Part shown: positions 1-11,183 of the stretch, piece after piece
Layout: every line of letters begins with the position of its first letter
Position numbering within the stretch: the stretch's first letter is position 1
Assembly: GCA_947579665.1 (NCBI GenBank)
Contig: OX388346.1
Coordinates: 91,886,615-91,950,614 of the forward strand
DNA: 64,000 nucleotides
Source of the DNA: Sympetrum striolatum
Taxonomy: Eukaryota > Arthropoda > Insecta > Odonata > Libellulidae
Reading direction: 5' to 3'
Translations under genes and position numbers: made by a program
The notes under the pieces: model-generated
Seen by the model: only the letters and a program-made list of their open reading frames with translations
The model's database searches: none
What the model was told of the DNA's origin: nothing

Positions 1-506
1 AACGTTAGAGGTCACTCTACTTTTAAAGCGTGACCTGGATTTAAACGTCTTAATCAACGATCACTCACATTTTACTCATCAAAAAACGGCTTCTCCGAGG
101 TTACGTTGGGCTCATCCGCTTCCGCATCGTTCGGCCATTTCCACTGCTTATCTTGAACTTATGATTGCTCTCTTCCTGGAATCCTGAAAATTCATTAGAT
201 GTGTATATTTATCATAGCCAGGAAATATTAGAGGGCAACATCCTAACGATTAAAAACGTATAGCTATCATTTATCCTTAGCAATGTTATCCTATATTTGG
301 ACGTGAGAAAACTATCCCCGCCCAATCTTTTGGCTTCCGTATAAATACGCAATTCACAGATGATATCTACTGAAGAAAACCCAATCTAGTCTCCGCACGT
401 GAATAAAAATGAAAACACTTTCTCGTGTTTCCTTTCTCTTGCTTCGATGCTCACTCGTGATTATTTTCCGAATTTGATAATGAGCGTGCTTCTATCTGAG
501 GTGATG
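1..506. other. AT-rich non-coding stretch, nothing recognised
   Basis: I see no coding frame with recognisable content, no RNA gene and no clear repeat structure here. It ends at the target duplication of the MITE that starts at 515. Confidence 0.4.
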
Positions 507-514
507 CTTTAAAC

Positions 515-832
515 CATAGTTTCCCAATTTTGTTTTTTAGTGGAAAACTTCGCAAAGCTGGGAAGTTTAACGGAACACTTAGCTTATTTTTAGGTTAGGT
601 AATTCTATTCGAAAAAAATTTTAAAATCATTTAATTGCAACTAATTATTTATTTAGTAATTATTTTTCAATATAAAAATAAAATATTATAACATAAACAT
701 AAAAATATGAATAAATAAAGCATTTAATGACTTTTATTCTCTAATTCTCCATTATGGCTACAAATTGCTGCGTAACACCTATTCAGGTTCAGCGGATCAC
801 CGCTGTTCCGCGGAACATAGTTTGGGAAACTG
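515..832. mobile_element. hAT-like MITE, 318 bp
   Basis: The ends form imperfect terminal inverted repeats: the left end begins CATAGTTTCCCAA and the right end, read on the other strand, begins CAGTTTCCCAAA. The flanks are 8-bp near-identical duplications, CTTTAAAC at 507-514 and CTTTAAAT at 833-840. A CA-starting terminal repeat plus an 8-bp duplication is the signature of the hAT superfamily. The interior has no long frame, so the element is non-autonomous. It is unrelated in its ends to the hAT at 3723. One mismatch in the duplication suggests moderate age. Confidence 0.72.
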
Positions 833-1165
833 CTTTAAATGATATCTTCCAAATATTGGATATTAATTAGTTTTTCTTATTATTATTAATAATTATGGAC
901 GCAGATATTTCTTCCCAGCGATGTCTTTGAAAATAATAAGACAATACTTTGAAATTTATTATTTGACACGGTTGTAGAAAGATAAGATTAAAAGATGAAA
1001 TAGTTCTTTTTTTAGATGTTCCGTGAAATTAAAACGAGTAATATAACACATGGTCCGTGAGACCAATAGGACTGATAGTTCTTAACCTTAATCAAATGAG
1101 CGAAAAACGAAGTGAAATGCATCCCAAAGCTATATGTTATCCTAAATTATATGTTACATGGAATG

Positions 1166-1169
1166 AAAA
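1166..1169 (-). terminator. RNA polymerase III T4 terminator of the tRNA-Ser gene
   Basis: On the - strand a run of four T follows the discriminator base of the tRNA by a few nucleotides (TTTT read from 1169 to 1166). This is the normal pol III stop signal and supports the tRNA being a real transcription unit. Confidence 0.6.
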
Positions 1170-1174
1170 TTTAT

Positions 1175-1257
1175 CGCAGTCGGTAGGATTCGAACCTACG
1201 CTCCCAGAGGGGGGACCGATTTCTAGTCAGTCGCCTTAACCACTCGGCCACAACTGC
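1175..1257 (-). tRNA. tRNA-Ser (anticodon AGA)
   Basis: The - strand folds into a class II tRNA. The 7-bp acceptor stem pairs GCAGTTG with CGACTGC and is followed by discriminator G. The D arm is GCC-GAGTGGTTAA-GGC. The anticodon stem pairs ACTGA with TCGGT around loop CTAGAAA, giving anticodon AGA (+ strand 1222-1224). A 15-nt variable arm, typical of serine tRNAs, follows, then a T arm GTAGG-TTCGAAT-CCTAC. Internal promoter boxes A (TGGCCGAGTGG) and B (GGTTCGAATCC) are intact. All stems are paired, with G-T wobbles only. There is no intron and no encoded CCA. It decodes UCU and, by wobble after A34 deamination, UCC and UCA. Nothing suggests a pseudogene. Confidence 0.95.
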
Positions 1258-1439
1258 TTCTATAGAATTTATAAATATTTATTAAATTTTATATCGTTTT
1301 TACCAAATTGAATGACAGCTGGGAATTCCAAGTTTAAAAGCAAACAATATCTGGCCATTTCATTGGGCTAAACTGTAACTGCAAACTGCAGAAATACTAG
1401 AATAAAGAAAAGCGGCTGCTGATGGTTATGTTATACATA

Positions 1440-1500
1440 AAGAATAAACTCAAAAAAACATCAAGAAACCGTTTCTTGATGGTTTTTGGAGTTTATTCTT
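1440..1500. repeat. 30-bp-arm hairpin, almost no loop
   Basis: Positions 1440-1469 and 1471-1500 are inverted copies matching at 28 of 30 positions, with a single base between them. The arms contain AGAATAAACTC and GAGTTTATTCTT. A hairpin this long with a 1-nt spacer could be a MITE core or a fold-back insertion; I cannot tell which. Confidence 0.75.
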
Positions 1501-1503
1501 CAT

Positions 1504-3714
1504 ATATGTAGAAATACTGTTTAGTTTCTAATAGTTAACACATTTTCAAGAAATCTTTTAAATGGGTTCTGTTATTATAGAAATCCGTGATGTCAAACGG
1601 TGTTATTAATCAAACGGTTAAATACTTTCCGATAACATTCGTCACGTTGACTGGAATTTCACCTAATTAATATAATAATTTGTTATACATATGTACTCAA
1701 AGCATTTTCCATACAATTAAATACCTAATAAGGTCGGAAGCGAGGAAAATTATTTCCTACAAAGTGCACTGGATTAGGATATCTAGTTGTGTTTTGGTCG
1801 AGTTTTATTAAACTTCAAAAGAATCAAAGCGTATCCCTTTAAGTAATATACGCTTTATTTTTTCGTATCGTTATGGAAGTGAGCAGGACGTCAATTCAAG
1901 ACTTGCCAGCCCTTATCACAAATTGCAATGTCCTATAACTTCGTTAGCAACAAGGGAAGAAGAATAAAAGGAAACAAAGATGGTACAACATTAGATACGT
2001 GAAAAAGCAGGAGTTTAAACAGTTTTGTGGAAATACCACGGTTTAGTAATTATTAATTGTAGAGCCTATTTTATGTGATAATACAGGTTTGAACGTAACA
2101 TTGTTTACCTTCGATACGGAGTCTCTCTGCACTGTCGAAGTCATAGGAACTCAGGACTTGTAGTGAGAAAACAGTAGTGAGAAAATAAACGTTTTATTTT
2201 AGGTGCGATTAACATTGAAGAGAAATAAATCACTTGAAATAGAATTTGAGGTTGTAGCGAAGTTAGTTATCAGCGAGTAAAAGCTATTATATATTGTGTG
2301 AGTTTTGAGAAAACATCAACCTACCACGAACCAGAAGGCTGTTAATGATCCATTTGGAATTTTAATAATATTGTGTTGTACGTTTTAAAATGTATATGCA
2401 TACTAATTCTGGATTGAAAGCCATTCTTTCAGCTGTAAACAGCTTCCTTAGCAATCACCTTTTCCCGATTCATCTCCAGTTTCTTTCTTGTTGGCTCCTA
2501 ATACTTCTTTTTTCCTGTCATCTCCTTAATTTAGAGATATAACAATTTCGCAACCCAGTTATTGTTTCTTATTTCTTTCTTCCCACTTCATTCTAAGTTC
2601 AAGTATCATTCATGAAAAATTGCTGACTAAATGATGACTAGTTTGACTAGATGATAACGCTGTTCCTTTGAAATAGCAATCTCATAAATGGATGCCGGAA
2701 GAATACAATTACAGATGATTATTTCTTTATTTTTTATGGATTACGTTAGCGGATTCTTAAAAGTTGATCAACGTAGGCAGGATCTGTGGTCATCACTAGA
2801 CGTCCATGGAAGCATTGTTGAAGCGTTGTCACTCTGCCATCCAAGTCGTTGAATCTCCAGCGCATTCGAGTTTAACGGTACTGTTTGATGAAGAGAATAG
2901 GATTATCGATTTCAGAAGGTGAGAAGTAGTTGTTTAGAAACAGTAGGTGCCTTCGTGGGAGTCCCTCCCTTTGACCTTTGTTCGTGGGCAGGTGATCTCA
3001 GCGTGACGTAAACGCCTGTGCACCACTCACATTTCGAATCAAGGTCTATCGAATTTCACAAGTTCACCAAGGCTTATCGGCTCCCACGCACCAATATCTT
3101 TGGTGCGTCCTCCTTGGATGCCCTTCACCGTTTTCTTATTCCGCTCCTTCGTCTTTTTAGGACTTTCCCAAATTATGGGAAAGTAGTCTAACGAGATGAC
3201 CGAGCTGACCATGCGTGCGTCTCTTGGCAGAGTGCAAACCGCCGGTTCACCGAAAGCGATATCCTCTTCGAATAACCTCAATTATTATTAAAATCCGCTT
3301 TCTGTCGTGATCTTCCCTATCATATTGCAAACTAGATTTTTGTCGAAAGTTGCTGAAAGTGGACTGTCAAAGGCTATCACGAATATCAGGAACTAGGCCG
3401 TTAGAAATAATACAAACCTTCGAGCATCCATGTAGGAAGAATATTAATGCTCGAAATGCCTTTCATTTGTTACAAAGAAGACAAAACGTAATTGATGTGA
3501 TCTCAATGTAAATGTTTTCAACGCCGTGGATCGCTAAGGTTACGCCTACATTTTCCTGCGGGTATTTCGTATTTTAGTAAATCTATTTTTATATAGATCA
3601 TTGAAAATCGCGCTTAAAAGATCGACTAAATGTATCGTTGATGTTTTCAATGCAAACGGATCGACAAGATATTCAATTTGGAGGTAATATTTAGTTTTAG
3701 CGAAATCAAGAAAT
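1504..3714. other. non-coding stretch with small hairpins
   Basis: No gene is recognised. A perfect 9-bp-arm hairpin lies at 1826-1856 (AAAGCGTAT / ATACGCTTT). An 80-codon open frame at 3039-3281 on the - strand has no recognisable similarity; two small hairpins (listed separately) lie inside it. Confidence 0.4.
3086..3184. repeat. pair of 9-5-9 perfect hairpins
   Basis: Hairpin 1 is ACGCACCAA-TATCT-TTGGTGCGT at 3086-3108. Hairpin 2 is ACTTTCCCA-AATTA-TGGGAAAGT at 3162-3184. Both have perfect 9-bp arms and 5-nt loops, and their starts are 76 bp apart. Their sequences are unrelated. The function is unknown. Confidence 0.6.
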
Positions 3715-3722
3715 ATATCAAC
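3715..3722. repeat. left target-site duplication of the hAT element
   Basis: The octamer ATATCAAC directly precedes the element and is repeated exactly at 6518-6525 after it. Confidence 0.9.
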
Positions 3723-6517
3723 TAGGGATGGGACGTACGAATCTTCGAATCCTCGAATCCCTCGAATAATGCCTCTTTTCTCGAATCTTCGAATCCTCGG
3801 ATCCATTGCGTTTCACCTCGAATCCGAATCCTTAAAAATCTTAGTCACTTACATCCTCAGCAGATGAAAATCCTTGCGTTTATTTCAACCAACCAGCAAT
3901 TTCAACGTTACCACCATTACCATGAGTGCAATCGAAAGCAATGATAGAATCGATTCTTCGAGAGTGATAAATTCCTATTTCCTGAGCGGGTAAATTCAGA
4001 ATATGCGCCAGGGTGACCATATGTGCGCACAAGTCGCCAAATTGGCGATTTTTCATACTACTTGGCTACCTAATGGGGGCATTGGTGACTGGCGATTTTT
4101 AAGGCGACTTTCGAGAATTCAAAGCTGAAAAACAGCGAGTTGAGGGCACGCGTATCCAAAAACTCAAATGCTTCGGAAGCGAATGTATAGATGAGCCCGG
4201 CGCGGCGGCCGTGTCATCTGATATCCAGGCGCAAATCGACGGTGGGAAATCGCATAGCACGAGCGCAATGAAGAAACACATGAGGAAGCATTGCTTTCAA
4301 ATGTTTGCCGCTAAAAGTGACGAGGAGGGAGAAAGGTAAGTAAAAATAATACACATCTTTGAACTTACATACCATTTATGTTGATTATTTATCGAAGTAG
4401 CAAATTTCCCATGGGAATACCATCTTTTCAGTTTTTCAATGGTATTTACCTTATATTTCTATTGATGTACCAGAGTCACCATCCCTTGATTCCAATGCAG
4501 AGGAGACAATGCACTCTGCTTCCTCAAGTTTCTCTGTTGCAATGGACAGCCCTTCACGCGACTTGATCCCTAATTACCCTTTGCCGAAGAGGAAAAACTC
4601 TGGGCCATCACAATTGACATTGAAAAGTTTCATGGAGAAAAAGGGAAAATTCAAGCCAGGTGATCAACGAAGTAAATAAATCACAAGATTAACTGCTGAG
4701 ATGGTGTGCCTGGATAATCAGCCCATGTCAGTTGTAGAGAATAAAGGTTTTCAGGCTCTGGTTTTCCATTTAGAGCCAAAATACACAATGGCATCTAGGA
4801 AGCATATTGGAAATAAATTAATTCCAGAAATGTATGATGAAACAGAAATAAAAGTCAAGGCCATTCTCAGCAAAGCAGAGAGTATTTTCATTACAACAGA
4901 TATGTGGACGTCAACGAGTAATGATGATTACCTCAGTATAACTGCTCACTTCATTGATGCTGACTTTAAATCTCACCATTTGTGTTCAGAGGTAGTGCCT
5001 TTTCCTGAAGTTTCACACACTGGTCAAAACTTGAGGGTATTTATTTGTGAAACTCTTAAGAGCTGGGACATAGAAGACAAAATATTTTTGATTGTGCGTG
5101 ATGATGGGAGGAACATATGCTGTGCTCTTAATGAGTCTGATTTCAGCCATATTCCATGTCTTGCTCACACACTGCAGTTGGTGGTCAAAGTTGGACTTCT
5201 TAATAATAAGATGGTGAGTGGTTTGATTGCTACATGTCGGCGTATTGTAGGTCATTTTAAGCACTCTTCCAAAGCTACCAAAGTTTTATAAAAACCCCAA
5301 GTGACTCTGGGAGTTAAGAAACACAGGCTACTGCAGGATGAGCCCACCAGATGGAACTCATCATTGCATATGCTTACAAGGTTGCTTGAACAAAAGGTAG
5401 CAGTTACACTGGCAGCGACATATGTTACTGTTCCTGTTGAATTAACTTCTCATAATTGGGAGCAGATTGTAAGTGTTGCAGGCATTGCAAACATTTTTAA
5501 TCAAGCAACTTTTGCTGTGAGTTCAGCTGATGTAACCATATCAGAAGTTATCCCCATCATTAACAGTGCAATGCATGAATTGAAGAAACCTGCACCAGTC
5601 TCTTCTGGCTTACAAGGTGTGAAGAACGACTTATTGACTGCACTGAAGTGCCGATACCCATCAGTGGCAAGTAATGAATTCTACGCTGTTGCAACTCTCC
5701 TTGATCCAAGGTTCAAAGGAAGTGTTTTCTAAAGTAAGGAGCTTTTTCAACAAGCCAAAACCCAGCTAATTCAGGAGGTTAAAAACATAAGTGGAACATA
5801 TCCTGAGGAAAGGAGAGAACTGGTAAGTAGGCTAGCGTAAGCAATTTATCATTTGATTGCTTCTTATTTCATGGTTTATATAGACATGTTAAAATCCATC
5901 CATTTTCTTTCTTATCATAGGCTCCTACATCAGATGTTAAGACGTCGATGCATGGAATGTGGTCATTTTATAGCCGTATTATGAGCCCTGTACAAACATG
6001 TAATCATTCTGCTACTGCTGAGGAAAAAGTGGAAAGGTATTTGCGAGAAGAGCTTCTTCCTCCTGAAAACAATGCCTTAGAATACTGGAAAAGAGTTGGA
6101 CATCAGTTTTCAGTGCTACAAAAACTGGCTAGGAAGTACCTTTCAGCACCACCTGCAACAGTGCAATCAGAGAGACTGTTCAGCACAGCTGGCATTATAT
6201 GTGATAAGAAGAGGAATCGGCTTGATCCTGAACGTGTTAAAATGCTCATTTTTTTAAATAAAAACTTAAAGTAATAAAGTGTTTATATGCTTGCAGTTGG
6301 AGTGTTTAATTCTATAGTGTGGAAAATTAATATTAGAATTCAAAATAAATACAAGCTTATGTAAAAAGGAATAGGCAACATTTAGGTTTTAGATAAAATT
6401 TAGGATTCAAGGTAAAGTTAAGATTTGGATTCGAAATAAGATTCGAGATTCGAGGGTGAATTTTAGATTCGGATTCGAGATTCGGATTCGAGAAAAACTG
6501 GATTCGACCCATCTCTA
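3723..6517 (+). mobile_element. complete hAT transposon (2795 bp), ZBED/Ac-like, coding-dead
   Basis: The terminal inverted repeats are TAGGGATGGGACG at the left and, on the opposite strand, TAGAGATGGGTCG at the right. An identical 8-bp duplication ATATCAAC flanks both ends. The subterminal regions on both sides are packed with short TTCGAATC / GATTCG words in opposite orientation, a likely transposase-binding array. The interior carries a decayed hAT transposase on the + strand. Both ends and the duplication are intact, so this is a whole insertion rather than a fragment. It could still be mobilised by a transposase supplied in trans, but that is inference. Confidence 0.93.
4030..6274 (+). 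pseudogene. hAT transposase pseudogene (BED-finger + hAT dimerisation domain)
   Basis: An upstream exon ending at 4335 (donor GTAAG) encodes a BED-finger-like tail with a TSAMKKHMRKHC segment. The acceptor CAG at 4471-4473 opens the main exon. The catalytic core follows in one frame: TTDMWTS near 4898, IVRDDGRNICCA near 5090 (families usually have a VTDNAANM-type motif), CLAHTLQLVVK near 5157 and RWNSSLHML near 5350. After an intron (donor GTAAGT after 5821, acceptor TAG near 5920), the C-terminal dimerisation domain at 5948-6274 shows QSERLFSTAG and NRLDPERVKMLIFLNKNL. Three in-frame TAA stops, near 4674, at 5289-5291 and at 5730-5732, kill the frame. The length is normal for the family. Ac/ZBED affinity is inferred from the motifs. 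Confidence 0.9.
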
Positions 6518-6525
6518 ATATCAAC
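6518..6525. repeat. right target-site duplication of the hAT element
   Basis: Exact copy (ATATCAAC) of 3715-3722, immediately after the right terminal repeat. Confidence 0.9.
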
Positions 6526-9093
6526 GGATGATTGTATAATATCATTCATTACTTACGCATATATCACATCTAAGGATACAAGTTATTGATATCAGAACTT
6601 ATTCAAAAATATGGAAATGTTAGTCGTTTATACTTTTCAACTTTTAAATCATGCGACAGATTTATCCAAAAACTATGGCGAATACGAAATGAAATTATTG
6701 GTTTACTTATGTACTTAGATTGAACGAATTTCATGCACCTTTGAATGTAATCACTCGGCATATGGATTTATCATGTCTACTATTAAATCGTTCTCACTTG
6801 AAAATTCAATTCCGTCAAATAGGAACCCATGTATTATGTATCTATTAGGAAAGCCCAGGCGAGCGACTTTGTATGTACTTACGGAGATTCTTGTTTATCT
6901 TGTTTGTTAATTGAGGCTATTTTAGATTGATTTATCGAAGAATTATAGCTTAAAAGATTAACGCAAATTGAAGAAGCTAAGTAAACTTCAGATAAGGGGA
7001 ATATAAGGTTATTGATGCAAACTTGCTTTGATGTTCTCATTATGAATCGTGTATTTTAAGCTTCGGAGTCGATTTTACCTACTTATATACAATTCATTCT
7101 CAATTATTCTTCTCTTTTCTTTTTCTATTTTGATTTTCATTGTATGGCATTGTGGTTGAAGATCTTAGTGCAAGAAAGGATATGTAATGTCTAAATATCG
7201 CCCAAAATGATTAAGTCTGTATATAAGTAAATACTGTCAATTCGGATCATCGCAGGAGTTCAAGATGAAGGAAATGAATTTCAAAAGAAAACTTGTCTTC
7301 GCAGAGCATTTATAGCATAACATCGGAGCCGTTTCATTTGAATTACAAATGAGGAAACTCTCCTGTTAGAGGTTATTTCCATCTTGGCTGTTCGATTGTG
7401 TAACATCTTACCTTATAACAGAAAATCTCCATTTCCGCTATTGCTGGAAAATCCCCAAAGTAATTCTTTAATCCTAACAATATTATTCAACACGGAGCGG
7501 TATTTGCTATCGATGGAGTTATTTGCCATTCATTGATCACATTATTATGATTGAATTTTCCACGTATTACTGACGAATCTAGGAATGAAATCTTTATATC
7601 AGAAATATATATTGATATCTCGTTTCGTTAAAATATCGCTTTTTGGTGCTACGATTGTTTCCTATCGATATCGATGCATTTTTTCAACTCCTCAGCTCAT
7701 TATGATATCAAGCAAGGCTTGACTTTTTACTGTTGCCCTGACAAAAAAGCCAGAGAAAATCCTTAATTCTCGAAAAAGTTATTTAATGAATGAAAAGCAA
7801 TGAAGCGTGAAATGCAACGAGTGCATTCTGTAAAGATATAAACAATTAATTAAATTTTTATACTATTGTTTATCATCAACTATAATTGGCCTCCTGCTGT
7901 ATGTTGATGCTTTGTAATGAATAAATAATGACTTTATTCTATATTCTCAATTGAGTTGATAGTTCGCTTTTCCTCGTAGCGATTCGCTTATAAAGTTCTT
8001 TCATAATTTCCACTGAAATCGTGACGTGAATGTGAAACTTTCGCGAAACGATCTGTCAGATTCTAAATAATCTTTCCCCGGAATCCCCGTTAACCTCGCT
8101 AATCCAAACGGGAATTATGGGAATTGTCGGATGAAAGGTCGCGGCTACAGATAGGGCCCCCGTTTGCGCTTTTCTTACCTTCGCTTGTTTGCGACGTCAC
8201 TTAACCTACTTTCTGTGATTAATTGTATCGCTACCATTCTTAAATCCTTAAGTTATGCTTTGCGGGCGAATCGAAGAAATTCAGTGTTATGCAATTGCCT
8301 TAGTATACTCTGAAAGTTAACATTTTATTTGTGACAAATTTATCGAAGAATTATCAGAAGTGGTTTCCTTGATGTGCTTCCGACATGTGCATTAAGATTT
8401 TATTGCGTAGGATCGATAATAAACGATATATCGCGCGAATGACGTTTAATGGTTTGGACTCAGCTTCAGTAGAGAACGCGGTGTTTAAACGTCTCACAAT
8501 CGTCCATTAGAATGCAGAATGATAAATTACATTCCTTACCTTCACATATCGGTTTTTCTTCGATTTTTTATGTTGATTTCTACAGATCGTGGCGTTGGAT
8601 TCCATGACTGGCACGATGCCATGCATGGTGACGCGTTGGGATGGGTTTTATAAAAAGTGGGAATCGTATCAGTGTATACTCATGTTTATGGCAGAAGGTT
8701 AATGTTTACTTCGACCATAAATAATTGTATTATATCCTATATATCGTAATTGATGGCAGTGAACGAGAAACATTTCACAGTAAATACGGATAACTTTGAA
8801 GAATTTTGTTTGTTGAAACGATGTAACTGAGTTAATTTTTTTTAATGAGGAATAATTTCTTCATCACTTCGTAGAAAATCATCTTTCAGTATATTTTTCG
8901 TAGGAAACCGCACAATAGCTACTCCAAAAAGTATCGATACGAGGAAATCATTTTAATTCGGAAAGTTTGAAGGGTCTAAACTTACTAATTCGATTAGCGT
9001 TTAGGTAAAATTTGGGAATACTTAATATAAACTTAGCTTAATAGAAATTTACTTAAAGAGATTAATTATTTATATAATAATCATTTAGCGCCC
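6526..9093. other. AT-rich non-coding stretch
   Basis: No open frame of note, RNA gene or repeat structure is recognised. A short GC-richer patch near 8090-8170 has no identifiable content. Confidence 0.4.
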
Positions 9094-9389
9094 GGTGAAT
9101 TGGTCCGGGGGAATTCGTACCCGGGGAATTGATCTCCCGACAGATTGGTACGCGGGGAATTGGTCCCCCGCGCTGATGTTGTACTACCAACGCAATCCAG
9201 CCCAACCCAACCCCCCACCCAACCCCACACAACCCCACACAACCTAACTCAACCCCCGCGGTTAATTTATTTATAACATTAACCAATAATTAGGGCGTGT
9301 AGATTAACATAAGACAGAATAACATTAGTACAACATCAGCGCGGAGATCAATTCCCCGAGTACGAATTCCCCCCGGATTAATTCACTGG
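9094..9389. mobile_element. GC-rich inverted-repeat element (MITE-like)
   Basis: The left arm at 9094-9184 and the right arm at 9328-9389 are inverted copies sharing GGTGAATT, CGGGGAATTGATCTC and CGCTGATGTTGTAC. The left arm holds an extra ~30 bp (about 9138-9168) that repeats the GGGGAATTGGTCCCC word. The spacer carries a C/A-rich array of AACCC and ACACAACC words (9199-9256). The flanks add TATATAA words in inverted orientation. I do not recognise the family, and there is no coding capacity. Confidence 0.65.
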
Positions 9390-9393
9390 TCAC

Positions 9394-9980
9394 GTAATAA
9401 TTTATATAAGATATATTAATAGTAATTGCACGCATTTTAAGATTCATTACTCCTTTCAGTATATTCTTGACTTTGAAGAGAAATGAGAGTAAGTAGCTAC
9501 TGCAGACATTTCTATTTCGGGAGAATTACATCGGTCATGTATGAGTAGAATATCTCACATTGTCATGGCTAACGTAATGTCCGCGTAAATCGTAGGAATG
9601 TTTTATAATCTCGATAAATATTAATCTAAACCCTGATTACAAATTCTTGTTTGCGATAGAGTCGAGTGTGCACATAGAATAGAAGATGAATCGTAGAAGC
9701 AGTTCCATGTCGTCATTAAGTATTCTGTCTGAACTAGTTTCGAGAGACATGTTTGCTGCATCTTAAATGTCAACTGATTTCAGAAGCATTTGCTTGCTGG
9801 AAATGGAAATTGCTTTCGATCTAGAAGACTCGTGTCGTATAATTTATTAATGAATGAGGCAAAATATAACGAAATTTATTGTTTTAAGCGTCAATTTGAT
9901 ACTCAATGAGAGCCTGTGACGAAGAAGAATGTGAAACATATAATATTATTATAATATATGTTTCTCAATATCTATTATAT
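9394..9980. other. non-coding stretch
   Basis: AT-rich sequence with no recognised gene or repeat until the tandem array begins. Confidence 0.35.
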
Positions 9981-10012
9981 ATAGATGCTTCTCCGGATTC
10001 ATTCATGTATAT

Positions 10013-10037
10013 AGATGGATAGATAGATAGATAGAGA
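10013..10037 (+). repeat. GATA microsatellite, first copy
   Basis: A short run of GATA units lies directly after the GGATTCATTCAT word of the tandem array; the same arrangement recurs at 11161-11183. Confidence 0.8.
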
Positions 10038-11160
10038 GGATACAAATTCATAGGCTAAACCACAAGCGTCATTGACATGAAAATTTTACGACGTATTGGC
10101 CATAACGTGTAACCTCCAGGAAAAAGCCGACATTTAACCTCGGTGTCACGGGTTCGATTCCAGAAGGCCCCAAAGTCGCGATTTTCTCCATAAGGATACA
10201 TGGCGGTGATTTTCGAAAATTTTTTTGGTGCACTTCCCGGAAAAGTAGAGAGTTGAAATTAGAGGGATCGCTGGAAGCCTTGCAACTCCAACGTAAATCA
10301 GAATGATATTGCAGAATATGGTCCATGGTTCGATGCAAGGTCGTGGCAAATATCGGCCGTTTAAAATGCATTGCGGCGATTTTGAAGATTTTTTTGGAAT
10401 CTTTCCCGATAACATGGATACTTGAAACTCGGTCCATCGATAGATATCATGAATATATTTCATAATCAAATTTTAGATGTTCGCTTATGGTATTTGGTTC
10501 GATCCCAGAGGACCATTTGCACTTCTCAATGCATTTCTTACGGATATAACGGAAACAAAATTTAGGTACTTCCCGGCATGATATCGACTTCAAACTTTGC
10601 AAGATACAAGAACAAGTCTTTAAAAATCAAACTTTGCATTCACAGCTTACAATATGTCCTGGATTCGACACCAGGTGTCTCTGCAATCAGAAGTTGATCC
10701 GATGTTTAGGAATTAATTTGAAACCTTTCCCAATAATATAGAAATTTGAAACTCAGCATATAGATAGAGATCATAAATAACTTTCAGAAACATGTTTTAG
10801 ATTTCCAAGATCGTCCTTGGTTCGAATCCAGAGAGCCATTTACATTCGTGAAAATTAGAACGTCTTTTGAGGCAGTTGTAGCCAATATTTCTGCTTGAAT
10901 TTTCACACATAGCTTGAGATGGTGATCTTCTATTACGCTGCATAGTAAGTTCATCAGTAAGACCCGGGTTCGATGCCAGACGATGAAATTTCAGCGAATT
11001 TTAAGAAAAATTTCAATCCTTTTTTTTTTTCTTTTGAGGACCGTCCCGATATGATGCCGATATGAAATTAGTATTGCCGATCTGCTTGCAGTATGCAAGC
11101 TACATTTTACTCGTATACATATATATCTATTAAATATATATGCTTCTCCGGATTCATTCA

Positions 11161-11183
11161 TATAGATAGATAGATAGATAGGA
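11161..11183 (+). repeat. GATA microsatellite, second copy
   Basis: It occupies the position equivalent to 10013-10037 in the next higher-order unit of the array. Confidence 0.8.

Noticed and set aside
1057..1239. 60-codon open frame on the + strand overlapping the tRNA
   Set aside because: It runs antisense through the tRNA-Ser gene and has no other support.
9199..9256. C/A-rich AACCC/CCTAA-like array as an interstitial telomere
   Set aside because: Insect telomeres are mostly (TTAGG)n; only one CCTAA occurs, and the words are irregular, so it is better seen as the spacer of an inverted-repeat element.
10069..10469. Two overlapping - strand open frames of 107-122 codons
   Set aside because: They lie wholly within the ~165-bp tandem array and read through the repeated B-box cores; they are composition shadows.
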